A model generated the notes under the pieces. It worked only from the letters and a program-made list of their open reading frames with translations, had not been told where the DNA came from and did no database searches. This document shows, in pieces, positions 45,409 through 57,530 of a stretch of DNA of 64,000 nt (positions within the stretch are counted from its first letter, which is position 1; each line of letters begins with the position of its first letter). The stretch comes from Uloborus plumipes. Taxonomy: Eukaryota; Arthropoda; Arachnida; Araneae; Uloboridae. The stretch lies in NCBI GenBank assembly GCA_038373865.1, contig JAXGGA010005176.1, positions 16,556 through 80,555 of the forward strand, written 5' to 3'. The translations under genes were made by a program, and so were the position numbers.

Positions 45409-48400
45409 CGAGGAAAGTAAAAGTAGTAGAAAGCAATATGATTACTATTTCTTTTCCTTTTGACACACATATATTAGAACTTTGTGATACTAAACCATTT
45501 ATGTAGTCTTATTATGGTAATTTATTTTCTTAATCTCCTAAGATTTTTCAAATACCAGTGACTATTTTAGTACAAGAAAGGCATCTGAACGCTCCCGTTT
45601 TTCGCAATGCTATATAACTTTGGAATTATTAAAAAGGGTACCAATAAATGAAAATATAATTTTTTGAAACGTTCCAGTCCTTTATAAGGCAAAGCAAAAA
45701 ACTGCTTTAACGATATTCAGTGTTTCAATAATCCTTTCCTCAACTGGCCTACTCACATTTTTAAAATTGGGGACTTGGTTCTTTTTTTAACGTTTCCTTC
45801 TTTTGCAATATAACTTGACAAGTTAAGTTAAATATTTCAAGATTAATCCATCACTTCCCTTTAAAGAAATTACAAAAATTAATTTAGAACAAGAACTGAC
45901 AAGTAAGTGTTATTATTTCATAAAAGTTGTATATCCTCCGAAAAAACAGATGGTTAGAGTCCTGAACTTCTCAAGAGGTAATACGCTGCAAGAATCATTC
46001 AATACACAATATTAAGTCCTCTATTCCACATTAAAATGATGTAGCGTTCCGTAACTAACTCATTTCTAATTATTTACTATTCTATACCAGTCATGGTAAC
46101 AATAAATTAAAATGAGAAACTGATGATGGTCACTTTTTATCTCCTTTAAAAGATTTCTTAATGAACTACAAAACGGGAATGTAATAAAATCTGAAAAAAT
46201 AAGTTTCTCTTTACTGCATGGTACAAGCACTTACCATTGTCTCAAGTACTTTCTCCTCATAAACAGTTTAACACAAGGAAAAAGTCTCATAAAATTGCTA
46301 TGAAATAACCTATGGACTAAATCTGTAGCAACGTTGCCATATCACTTCGTTATTTTTCAACATTTTACTGTTTATATCAATCCAAAGTACAAACAAATGC
46401 AATTAAAAATAATATTTATGTTGCAGCAAAACTGTTTATCTCTTGATAGATCACAAAAAACCTGCGGAATCAAAACCAATAAGTGAATGTAATCATTCCC
46501 TGAAAACTCCCATATTCTCTTACGGCGGGATAAAACCAACGTTTATGATCTTAAACTTTTCAAGAATTTCCACTCTCCGAGAACAATTCAAAAACCTATA
46601 TAAAAAGTCCCTCATAAGACCGCAATAAAACTTAACCTAGTTCGTGACACTTATTTTTCAAGAAGTCGCGTGTGTACTACCAAGAATATATTTTAACGGC
46701 ACTTCAGCCCACCGCAGTTTTGTTCGGTTGAGATGGAGAATGATCTGAAATAAGATATCATGTAAGACGAACGGATGAAAAGGAACGGCGGACGTGAAAA
46801 TATTGTTTCTTTTTTCGGGACTAACGGCTCTGCATCCATAAACTTTTGTCGTGGTGTACCACGAAATGTTTCTATATCTCTTTTCAAAGGACCATTGGAA
46901 AGGGAGCATGAGTTTTCTTTGTGGTTTGAAAGGGAAATTGTGTTGGTAAAGTTTGTTTTGCATGATTTAGCTTCAAATGTTTCCAGTTGTATTTTTTCTG
47001 TGTGTCTTGAAAGCATTTGATTTGCATTATTTAACTAGTAGAATTGTGGAAATGAGTGCCTTTGAGATAGTTTCTAAGGGATATGTGTTATTGGAGGGAA
47101 AAAAACATGACTGTGAAGGTTGAAAACCTTTTAATGAAATGCTATTCTTACATCAGCGTCATTATTTAGCATTAAATAAATCAAATTTTATTTTTTACCG
47201 GAGAAAAAGGTGAGAGTTGGTAACTTATTACTAAGACAGTTATCTCGGGATTACTAAACGGTTTCCAAACTTGTTTTCACTTAGTCAGCTTCACGATAAT
47301 TGCTGCGTTTAGCTTACTTTACGAATCAAATTTCCGTTGTCAAAATCACGGTCTTCTAAGTTACAGAAAATTGCTAAATCATTTAAGAAACTAATTTTCA
47401 AATTTGAATATTATTGTTAACTCTACTTTTCCATTTGTATTAACTATAATTTCAGCTTTCAGCGTTAAATTAATTCAGTGGGTCGATAAAATGAGTAATG
47501 AGCTGGCTTGGGTACTAAATCGTGAGGTTCTGCGCTCGGCTGACTGGAAAAATGGAACATTTGCTATTACACTCCAGAGCCTCCTTGGAAATGGAAACTG
47601 AGATGAATACAGTTGAGCGATTCAGCCGTTACATACGTAAATATCAAACTTTAAACCGCACACTATTAAAACTTGGTTCGATAAAAATATATTTTTTTCT
47701 CTTTTTTATGTTACCCTGATTTTTTAGAGGGCTCTCTGATTCAAAAAAAAAAAAAAAAAACATGTTTGATTGTTACATTTTTAAAGGTGGGAATTTTCCA
47801 ATTTATCTTGTCACCAATGTCCTGTTGAGCCACTATCTGTAGTAAAGTTTTGGAGCTCGAAGTAAAAGTAGAAAGGTCAATTAGCAACTAAGTTATGCTA
47901 CATTTATGATCCAAGAAGCCATTGCTATGTTAAATGCTAATGTTTGTTTACGAAGGTATTTAAAACTTTCTCTGGGATCAAAACAAGCTCAATATATGAA
48001 TGGTCAAACGTATTTTCCTTTCGTATTTTGATAATTCTTAGTCGATACTATCACGCTAAAAAGCGATTTGGAATAAATCTCCCTCAGTCAGATCAGAAAC
48101 TATGAAAAAAAGCACTTATCACTACAAAAAAGCCGATTCCATTATTTTACTGAACGGTCACTGTAAACATACATAGAGAATATTAACAAAAAATGTAGAA
48201 TAAAATGCTTTGCAAATCTATTTTTTGATTTTACAGTTAATATATGGCATAGAATTGACATACAAAATACGTTTAATTGGAATTTGAGAAAATTAAAGGG
48301 CATTTTTTTTTCAAATGTGCGTCAATGCGAATTATTTTTATAATTAAATAGACAAAATTGCTACTTTAAAATCGAAAGCAAAAAAAGTCGGACGTCAAAG

Positions 48401-48936
48401 TTTATTCAAACAAAAATTAATTTGAAAAATTTAAGTGAGCGGAGTTTGAATTGTTTGGTCACTCCAGTAACATTTTTAAGTAATGTATTGCTCCTTTTTT
48501 ATCCTTAGCGCTTCAAATAAGTAAGAATACGTAAAATTGCTAAAATAGTAAAGATTAAACTATAACTTTTGTGGAAGTTTGCTTCTTAAAAACCAAGAAA
48601 CGGTTTTTTAAATGTAGCTCTTTCTAAAACGGATGCCAAATAATTTTGTTTTGAATGCAGGAACCCAAAAAAATTGCAGTTCTTGGTCTGCAACGGTTTG
48701 CAATTATATACTTCTATTAAAACTTCGAAAAATGTAATAAAATTTAAAAAAAAACAAATGTCAGCGATAAAATTGCATATCAAAATGTCAAAAAGGGATA
48801 TTCGCGAAGAAAACGAGCCAAACAAAATCATTAACAGAGACTCGAAACGAGCACGTGCATCAACCTTCTTTGGTTTGTAATATCCAGAACAGGCGAATAT
48901 ACCATTTAGTTTGAATCAATCATACAGAACCGAGCA
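45409..48936. other. AT-rich DNA, small ORF cluster at 46.66-47.02 kb
   Basis: Between 46658 and 47020 three overlapping ORFs (101 and 107 aa minus, 81 aa plus) occupy both strands of a less AT-rich stretch. None has a recognised domain, and open frames on both strands suggest composition, not coding. Elsewhere nothing is supported. Confidence 0.35.
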
Positions 48937-49849
48937 GCTCAATCAAAATATAGTCGCGGTTACTGAAACCAATCTGGTACGCGATCCCGAGTAGACACAT
49001 TTAACCGATTCAACCCTTTATGTCCCGACGGGACTCAGAAGTCCCGCTTATATTAATTTAGTTTTGTGAATCCTAAATGGCTGGAATCATGCTGAAGCTT
49101 TTGAGTATCACTCTTTGTACTTCGCTGAGAGGCCGACGGTATACGCCCAAAATGTCGCGGCCGAAATGTCGCGGGCCAAAATGTCGCCGGGAAAAAATGT
49201 CGCGGGCCAAAATGTCGCGGGCCAAAATGTCGCGGGTCAAAATGTCACCGGTCCAAAATGTCTCGGGCCGAAATGTCGCCGGTCCAAAATGTCACCGGTC
49301 CACAAAATGTCGCCAATCCACAAAATGTTTTTGTCCATTTTGGACACGCAACATTTTGGCCCACGACATTTTGGGCAGGCGACATTTTAGGCCGCGACAT
49401 TTTGACCCCAAACAGAGGCCGACAGATGGTACCTGCGATCGGAAACAGTTTTCTTATGGCCCTAAGACGTAGGGGGCCTTAGACTCCCAAAGTTTTGAAA
49501 ATTTTTATACTCGGTAAAAATGTTTTGATGCATTTTCAGCTCAAAAAAATGTATAAAAATCCATTGTTAAATTAATTTGGTGCATAAAGAGTTAGGGCGG
49601 AATAGGTACGGCTTCCGTTTTTACGAGCACCATTTTAAGGTGGAAGTCCGATTGAAGCTCAACGTACATGCCATAAGACCAATTTATAGGGTAGACAGCC
49701 ATTCACAGCATACTTTTCAACACAGGGAAAGGACAAGGGCGGGAGAGAGTGAAAGTAAATCTATATCCAAGCCGGGATTCGAGCCCGGGGCTTTCTCATT
49801 TCGATCAGACTACTCTTGATCAGACAAGTTGGCCGGCTCAATCAAAATA
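48937..49849 (-). mobile_element. tRNA-headed retroposon (SINE-like) containing a minisatellite
   Basis: A 14-bp direct repeat GCTCAATCAAAATA lies at 48937-48950 and 49836-49849 and looks like a target-site duplication around 885 bp. Read on the minus strand the insert starts at 49835 with GCCGGCCAACTTG. About 50 bases later comes a T-arm-like CCCGGGCTCGAATCCCGGC, whose GGCTCGAATCC (49775-49785) fits the B box of an RNA polymerase III promoter. The A box is poor. The body includes the 15-bp minisatellite at 49147-49410. No poly-A tail is visible at the 48951 end. No protein is encoded; the plus-strand frame reading GFEPG is the usual antisense signature of a B box. The tRNA head is moderately certain, the full extent less so. 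Confidence 0.6.
49147..49410 (+). repeat. CpG-rich 15-bp minisatellite, direct array plus inverted tail
   Basis: About a dozen units close to CAAAATGTCGCGGGC (15 bp, some 16) run from 49147 to about 49330. Then four or five inverted units (ACATTTTGGCCCACG, ACATTTTGGGCAGGCG and so on) follow to 49410. Because 15 is a multiple of three, every frame stays open across the array, which produces long artefactual ORFs here with repeated MSRAK or QNVAG. The array can fold on itself. Flanks on both sides contain GAGGCCGAC. Confidence 0.9.
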
Positions 49850-52800
49850 AAGTTCATTCTTATTTGTTAAACTAACCAAATTGGATTGAATGTGGATAAA
49901 TGAATTGCTTTTCTTGGCCTAAAATAGTTTTCTAGTTTTTACTTGTGTTAAACCATCTAAAGCTGTAGTAAGATTCGAAAAAAATATATCAAGGATTAAA
50001 AATGATAAAAAGAGATAATTGCGGTTATAAGACTTGGTAAAAAAAATAAGATGAAATGAGATATAATTAAAAAGAAAAGAGAGAGAGATGATTGAAAAAA
50101 GAAGATATAATTAGTCTCAAGAAAGGCTACTCCTAAACTTTGTTCATTACTTTAATCATTTTGTTTCTTGTAGTTAAAATTACATTTTTACATTGTGTTT
50201 CTCACAGTTTCTACTGAACAGAAATACCTTGATAATGCAAATTCTGGTTAATTGAAGGAGAAACGTATAAGACTTGCAATTCACAATATTACAAGAGAAT
50301 TTCAACATCCATTTTCTCGGTGGAACTACGCATATTTTAGAAATATTTCTTTCTTGTTTTTTGTTTAAAAACTGAGCCAAGAAAAGCCGAATCAAAAATA
50401 TCGCTTCATTAATGTTTTATGCTTAATTGTTTTGTTTGAAAATTGTATCTGAGACATTCAAATTTAGTCTTCTTAGAAGGAAAAAAAATTTTTAAAAACA
50501 GCGTTCTGAAGAATGTGGATATTTTGTATAGAAAATCTATGTCAAACATCTCGCAACATACATCTTCTATTATTCAGCAGCCGAAGAAGTTTTGACGTAC
50601 AATGAGTGCTCTTAAAAATCAAGGTAAAACTTTGGATATCATCTATTTAAAAGCTACGCTCCTTCAAATATCGCGCAACGTGGATTCCCGGGACACTAAA
50701 TACCGCCAAAGTTCTTATAAAAAATAAAGTCACGCACCAGACGGAAATAAAAGTAAACCCATTCCGAAGGCAACGCCGCGTAACCTTATTTTTCAAGAGT
50801 CTACGTGCGTAACATTTTTGAGATTTTTACAACAAATCGCATCCCTCTGCGTGCACTTGTTTTTCGTTTGTGTATGCGTATGAGTGTGTAAGTGTGTGTG
50901 TGTGTGTGTATGTAGAAGGGCAATAAGAAGTATGAAGCCCCAAAACAAAATGAAAAAGATTTCTGGTTGGTAAAGACAGTTGCTACGTTACAGAACTCTG
51001 AGAGATTCTTTTTTTTTTTTTTGTGTGGGGCTGAGCTCCCTATCATATAAAGGTTCTGGTATTTTTCTATCTTCAAAATGAGATTCCGTTTGAAATTTTA
51101 GTTACATATTTTGGTCACATATTAAGTTTTCTTTCATTGAATAAAAGGATAAAAATTTATCTTGAGTACATGTCCAATTTATGGGTTATAAAATCCAGGA
51201 ACTGCTTATATTGCCTGCGTATTTCTTTTTCCCTGGTTTTATGATGCAGGTTCTTTTCAGTTTCTGTAACAAGATGGACTTCTAATGGGAAAACAAATAG
51301 TTTTTATTGACGCTAAAGAATTTATAAATATTTTTTAAAAGGCCATGAAAACAAGAACCAAGATATATTAGGAATGTTTAAGTTATGCTCAAGTAATGTT
51401 AACGTAATATTTCAAAGCACGTTAGCAGGTTTGGAAAACTGTTTCTGCATATTTCGTTTGCTGTAAGAAAATGAAATTAAAAAAACGGTTTTAGACGTTT
51501 GTAGAAATAGGCTCTAGTAAAACATATTTTTTCATTAATTCGTTTATAAAGCTTAATTGCATAATTTATGTGCTATCTATCTATTATCACATTATTGATA
51601 TCCGCTAAAACATTTAGCTGAAATAAACCATTTAGGGAGCCAGTTAATATTAAATTGGACTGCATTTGTGCTGACTTAAAAAAAAAAAAAAACGTAAACA
51701 TTTCAATCGCGGTACTTTTGAAATAATTGTAGCACATCTCTTTTTTCACAAAGGGAATTGGGAAATACTATTTTAAAGCGTTTAAAATGCGTACTACGGT
51801 AAAATGAAAACTTTTTTAGAGAAAAAAATCCTTTTCGTAATATATACAAAGTTTTGAACAAAAAATAATGTGTCAAAATATGGTATAAAACATTTTTCCA
51901 ATCTAGATTGTATAGACTTTTGCATAAATGAAAACATAATCTTCACGCATTGATAATAGTTCAAAATATAAGGAATGTTTGATTTAAATTGAAGACTAAT
52001 TTTAAAAGCTTTGTACGTGCTGAAAAGTTTTAAGTGAAAAGAGCGACTTGATTCCATTAAAAAAAAAGCTTTAAAATCCAGTTTCATTTGAGAAACATCA
52101 AATGCCCAAAATCCACAGATCTGCTTACTTAAATTCAACCGTGAAATTTGTTTGTAAACGTTATTAAAAAAGAATAACTTTATAATTACAGTCATTTTTT
52201 TGCTTTTCTAATAATTATAAACAACATCGGAAGATATTATGACAAAGAAAACCAAGAAAGTCTCTAATAACGGGAGATACGGCAACACAAATGTAACAGA
52301 CTTTTAAGCATACCAAGACCTGTATAACCTGTATCTGCTACATCTAAAAATCAAATGTAAATAGACAGTTAACTTGAAGAAAATCTTTACGAGAACGGAA
52401 AATGTTCTTAAAAAGTTTAAACTGCATTTTAAAAAATGCAATACCTTTATCTGAAAGTGACAAACTAAAGCTAAGCAAAATGCTTTCAAGGTAAATATTT
52501 TTTTAACAACGAATATTTGACAAAAAGGAAAAAAAATGGAAAAGAAAATTAAGGAAAGAGTAAATAAATAATTAAAAATCTACCCCTTTTTGAAAATTTA
52601 AAGTTCTAGACAGGAAAGCATATTTAGCCAGTCATCCATCCAATCTTGTAACCAGTTTTCATCTGAATCTTGTAGCAAGATATTTCTTGAATTCCTGAAG
52701 CAAAATATTCACCAACGAATTGCCACTTATCTTATAACTCTCACCGTTGCAACAAAAATATGAATTGCTTTTTTTTTTAATGTATATAGTTTTGAACTAA

Positions 52801-54552
52801 CATTAGTTAAACAATTGGTTAAGTATACTCTATTTAAGCATACTAAGAAATAAATGCTTTTGAGAAATTTTAAGAGCAAAATAAATGTTTAACAACGTAA
52901 AACCAATTGTGCTGAACGGAAAATCCTTCGTACGGACGCCGGGGCAATGTAACATTTTTTGCTGTGTGCATATTTTCAGTATAAACTTATACGTTATAGA
53001 ATTGTTGCTCTTAATGAGAATAGAGCTGTATAACTAATTTTTATTACAAAGGCCTTTGGAAGCAAAAAAATAAACTACTAAAGCTTACTTTATTTTAATT
53101 TTAGCTTATGTTAAAAAACAGGCTTTAACAAAACATATATTACTTTGTAAACAAGTTAAACGTTCAAAGCACAATTTTAAATATATATCTCACCTTACTT
53201 AAATTTCAAAAGTTAATTACGTGAACGTGCTTTAAATGGAAAATAGCATAAAAGTGCTAAAGTCTTGAATTTTTAATATCAAAATCATTTACCTAAATAA
53301 AGTGCATTCTATACGTTTCTCTTAAATCAGTGATAAGAGAAGCTAAACATCGATTATATAATCTATTATAAATATGATTCAACACCTTTACGTATGGATA
53401 CAATTACTAAGATAACATATTTAATTCTAAAAAAAAAATATTTTTTTTAACTACATGAGTCTGAGTCGTGATTTCTACTAAACGAATGACTGTTTCTACT
53501 TAATCATTAACATTTTATGAGACATAATTATGCTTTTTTTCCCGAAAGTTGTTAAAAAAAGTTTATCTCGATACTATCATTTTAATTCAATCTTACATTT
53601 TAAGGGTATTCATCCATTGTATCTGAACTAATTCCATGCGTCACGTAGAATGCAAATGTGAGAAACTAAAACATGAAAATTTGTCACAAGACTGGGCATA
53701 CCCTTCCCCCAGCCCCCCACCCCACCTAACAAGAGTTTAAAAAAATCATTAAAAATGTTTAAAAATAATCAAGAACAAGCTTCCATCCTTACTTTTTCCT
53801 CGATGTAAAACCAGAAAAATCGGCTTCCTTCCTATGAGCTAAAAAATTGAAATATTTCAGTTTTGAATATCCTCCTAAGTCTCTTTTTGCTACAAATGCT
53901 CATGTTAGGAACTTCGCACCTCTCTAGCACTCCAAACGAATGTTAACAGCTCATTTACCCTTACTGATGCTTCCTTACCCTTTAAATCAACATTATGGAT
54001 TTAATACTCAAACTGAAAAAATAATATGTAAACTGCTCCCAAAAAGTAAAGTGGTATGGGGTAAAATGCAATCATGTTTGGAATTAGGGAGATAGATCCT
54101 TTTATATAAGAGTAATCACAAATGGTGTCAGAAGCTTGAACATAAATCATTCCTTTTTCCGCGAAGTGTTATTTGTTACATTTTCTTACAAAATCACCGA
54201 GTATTAGCACATATTCTGATACAACAGTATCATTATTTCAATCTAAGGGAAGTAAATGAACCAAACGATTCGCAAGTCATGAAGAAACAATGCAGTTAGA
54301 GAAAACGCACTTTGTTCATAAAAATAAAATAAACCCTAACAACCCACGGGGGCTTTCAAGAAAAAAGCAAAAGTAGCTTGGTAAGGCAAAAATTAAATCA
54401 AGTTATGACTACAGGAAGAGATAAGTAAAATAATACTAATAATGACAATGATTTCAACAAAATATGCTACTTTGTTCTGAGGAAGTAGATTTTAGTGTCA
54501 AGTGTTCATCTTAGACAACATCATATACTAAAACCAGACAAAAAATGACCGT
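49850..54552. other. AT-rich DNA without recognised genes
   Basis: Short ORFs only (91 aa minus at 50801-51076, 133 aa minus at 51794-52195, 61 aa minus at 52304-52489), lacking domains and rich in F, K and I. A TG run sits at about 50896-50908, and a T run at 51009-51022. Confidence 0.35.
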
Positions 54553-54632
54553 ATATCACGTTGACTGCCAAGCTACGAGAAAATTCGTAGTATACTACGA
54601 GTTTTCTCGTAGCTTGGCAGTCAACGTGATAT
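54553..54632. repeat. Perfect 31-bp hairpin with a palindromic loop
   Basis: ATATCACGTTGACTGCCAAG and the next 11 bases (54553-54583) are exactly inverted at 54602-54632. The 18-base loop contains TCGTAGTATACTACGA, itself a perfect 16-bp palindrome, and CTCGTAG recurs in stem and loop. No coding. It could extrude as a cruciform. Confidence 0.9.
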
Positions 54633-56053
54633 TTACTTTATAGTTCATACCCCGAGATTATTTACAAAACATTACTTAAAACGCCATGATTCTCTCATCG
54701 CACCAAGTACCTTTTGATAACGTGTACACACTAAATCTAACACCCCGTACTAACAAATTCATAATATTTCGTGCGGCGAGTCATTTCAGTTGCACCTAGC
54801 CCTAAATCCGTCAAGAGCAATTTCCAACGAACTTCGGGTTCGGCTCTGAATATTTACCATTGACAAGCGAGCCAATAAAATACGATGAGAATGGGACACG
54901 TGTTTGAAGCAGCAGAACGGAATGACAATACGGCTAGCGTGCATGAAACTCGGTATTGAACGATGATAAATCTTAAACCGCTAACGTGGTATTAGAAGTG
55001 AATTTTAAGTGAGTAGTGATTGGTCGGAAAGGGCATATTGGAAGTCGTTGAATTTGTGCTCTGTGCGTTTTTAATTTTTTATTTGTGTTCATAAAAATAG
55101 TTTTTATAAAGTATCAAATGAAATATTAAAAATATAATAACTCGAGTTATTGAGTTTAATATTTATGCCATTATTGCAAATTTGTCGCGTGTTTGTATTC
55201 TTTAATGCAAACTTAAGAATATTTGGTATCCTAATGCGTTATGGTTTTTCCAGTATGGACATGTGGAGTAAAAGATATATTACATTCATTTTTTTTACTG
55301 AGCACATTTGTAGCTCATTTTAATTATTGCGGTATATAGCGAGAACAATGTAATTTACAAAGGAAATGTATGGCATGTCATTTTTAATTTTTTTACAATA
55401 AGCTTAAAATCTGCCTAGTTAGCTAGGCAGGAGAATTGTCCCCTGTCGTGATTTAGAAAAACAAATTAAAATTGGCCTTCTTTTTAACCAATGTAATGGA
55501 TTAATTTTCGGAGCAATATATGATTATACGAACATTTCAAAAAATTCATGCGAGGACATATTCTGTATGGAAAATTACGAGTTTACAGATAATCGCCCAT
55601 ATATATGATGAAAAATTGGATTAGAAATATGCAGAAGGAAAAAATCTGTTAAAATGATGTTTTGATCCAGATTTGCTGTATCTAACTGCGCCATTGCGAC
55701 TTGATTTAATGATACTACTAATTGAACTAGTGTGTGAACTAAAAAAAACTGTTTTCGACGCATAAAAAAAGACAGGCGTTATTTGCAGGCACGATTAGCT
55801 TTAAAATGAGGACTAAATCATTGAATATAACAACGGAATAAGGAAATCCTGTCGTAGTGACAGAAAAAATGGGCTAAAGAGATAACATTTGTTTTTTTTT
55901 AAAGTAATATTAGATGTCAATTTTAAGGAAGTTACTATTGAAAATGGTTTACATGAGTTATCTTCAAGAATGCATATATTAGACAAAAAAAAGGTAACAC
56001 CTTGCATGAAGGTAAGAAGAGTGTGTGTTAGCACGGAAGCATTTATTTGATTT
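54633..56053. other. AT-rich DNA with a less AT-rich island at 54.77-54.99 kb
   Basis: 54770-54990 has fewer A/T and contains CACGTG (about 54898), several CpGs and no ORF, so a regulatory element is conceivable. Short minus-strand ORFs at 55575-55763 and 55813-56034 have no domain. Confidence 0.35.
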
Positions 56054-56380
56054 AAAGAATCTTAGGACATGTACACTGAATAATTACATACAGATTTATT
56101 TTTAAACTAAATATTATTTGAAATTTCAATCAGTTATATTTATAGTTATGTATTACAGACACAACTTTAAAAAAAAATACTTCAGATTTCAAAAACGTGA
56201 TCACGATGCCTTAAACACAGCACAGGTGACTGTCTCCTTCGACAAGCCGCTCCCCACAAATAATGAATGAAGAGTGCTGAATTTTAATAAGCTGTTTTCA
56301 GTTTAATTTTTAAAATATTTTCTTCGAATAATAATAATAAAAAAAGCAATAACTGAATATAGAAATTAAGTAATTAAGTA
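56054..56380 (+). repeat. 620-bp tandem repeat, copy 1 (internally deleted)
   Basis: Starts AGAATCTTAGGACATGTACA and aligns to copies 2 and 3, but jumps from CAGGTGACTGTCTCC straight to CCACAAATAATGAATGAAG. About 290 bp present in copies 2 and 3 is missing. The remainder is more diverged than copies 2 and 3 are from each other. Confidence 0.75.
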
Positions 56381-57000
56381 ACGGAATCTTAGGAAGTGTC
56401 CACTGAATAATAACGTAGATTTATCTTTAAACCAAACATTATTTTAAATTTCAATCAGTTATATTCACAGCTAAGTGTATTACAAATATAACTTTAAAAA
56501 TACGTCAGATTTCAGAACACGATCAGGATACCTTTAGAACAGCTCAGGTGACTGTCCCCTTAAATATACTCTGAATCGGAACAATAGATTTCAACTAAAG
56601 CGCGTTTGTCAAGAAATAACAAATTTTGACAAACCGAAACAATTTTAACGCAATTTCTGCAAAGATTTTCGAAAGAGCTGAAGTCATTAAACTCTAAAAG
56701 TTAGATAAAACATTCTATTTAAATACTATTGCGCACGGGGTCCCTGTCGAGCCTCCTTACACTCATTTCCCCTGGAGTTAAACATCGCCCGAATGCAAGC
56801 ACTACTTCATTTAGCGCAATACAAAGCCCAAGTACACAACTTTGTCATCCGACTCCGCTGAAAGCCGGGCCCAACAAATAATGAATGAAGAGTGCTGAAT
56901 TTTAATAAGCTGTTTTCAGTTTATTTTTTAAATATTTTCTTTGAATAATAATAATAAAAAAAAAAAACAATAAATGATGTAGAAATGAAGTAATTAAGTA
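56381..57000 (+). repeat. 620-bp tandem repeat, copy 2
   Basis: From ACGGAATCTTAGGAAGTGTC (56381) to the next occurrence at 57001, a period of 620 bp. It contains the less AT-rich block GGGGTCCCTGTCGAGCCTCC and ends with ATAATAATAATAA and A runs. A single-base indel against copy 3 shifts the minus-strand frame, so the unit is not protein-coding. Confidence 0.85.
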
Positions 57001-57530
57001 ACGGAATCTTAGGAAGTGTCCACTGAATAATAAAGTAGATTTATTTTTAAACCAAACATTATTTTAAATTTCAATCAGTTATATTCATAGCTACGTGTAT
57101 TACAAAAATAACTTTGAAAAATACGTCAGATTTTAGAACACGATCAGTAATGTCTTTAACACAGCACAGGTGACTGTCCCCTTAAATATACCCTGAATCG
57201 GAACAATAGATCTCAACTAAAGCGGGTGTTCGTCAAGAAATAACAAACTTTGACAAACCGAAACACCTTTAACGCAATTTCTGCAAAGATTTTCGAAAGA
57301 GCCGAAGTCATTAAGCTCTAAAAGTTAGATAAAACCTTCTATTTAAATACTATTACGCGCGGGGTCCCTGTCGAGCCTCCTTACACTCATTTCCCCTGGA
57401 GTTAAACATCGCCCGAATGCAAGCACTACTTCATTTAGCGCAATACAAAGCCCAAGCACACAACTTGTCATCCGACTCCGCGAAAAGCCGGGCCCCACAA
57501 ATAATGAATGAAGAGTGCTGCTGATCAAAG
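57001..57530 (+). repeat. 620-bp tandem repeat, copy 3 (3' end diverges)
   Basis: Closely matches copy 2 to AATGAATGAAGAGTGCTG (about 57520), then runs into unique sequence. The 121-aa minus-strand ORF (57343-57708) spans the repeat edge and is not conserved in copy 2, so I do not call it a gene. Confidence 0.85.

Noticed and set aside
46658..47020. Three ORFs of 81 to 107 aa on both strands
   Set aside because: Both strands are open in a less AT-rich stretch, with no recognised domain and no splice context.
49147..49410. Possible CRISPR-like array
   Set aside because: The units are contiguous without spacers and the genome is eukaryotic, so it is a minisatellite.
49077..49482. Overlapping long frames with repeated MSRAK and QNVAG peptides
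   Set aside because: They are produced by a 15-bp tandem repeat, which keeps all frames open.
49762..49835. Functional tRNA gene on the minus strand
   Set aside because: The T-arm is good, but the A box and D-arm do not fold well and the sequence continues as a longer repeat, so I call it a tRNA-derived head.
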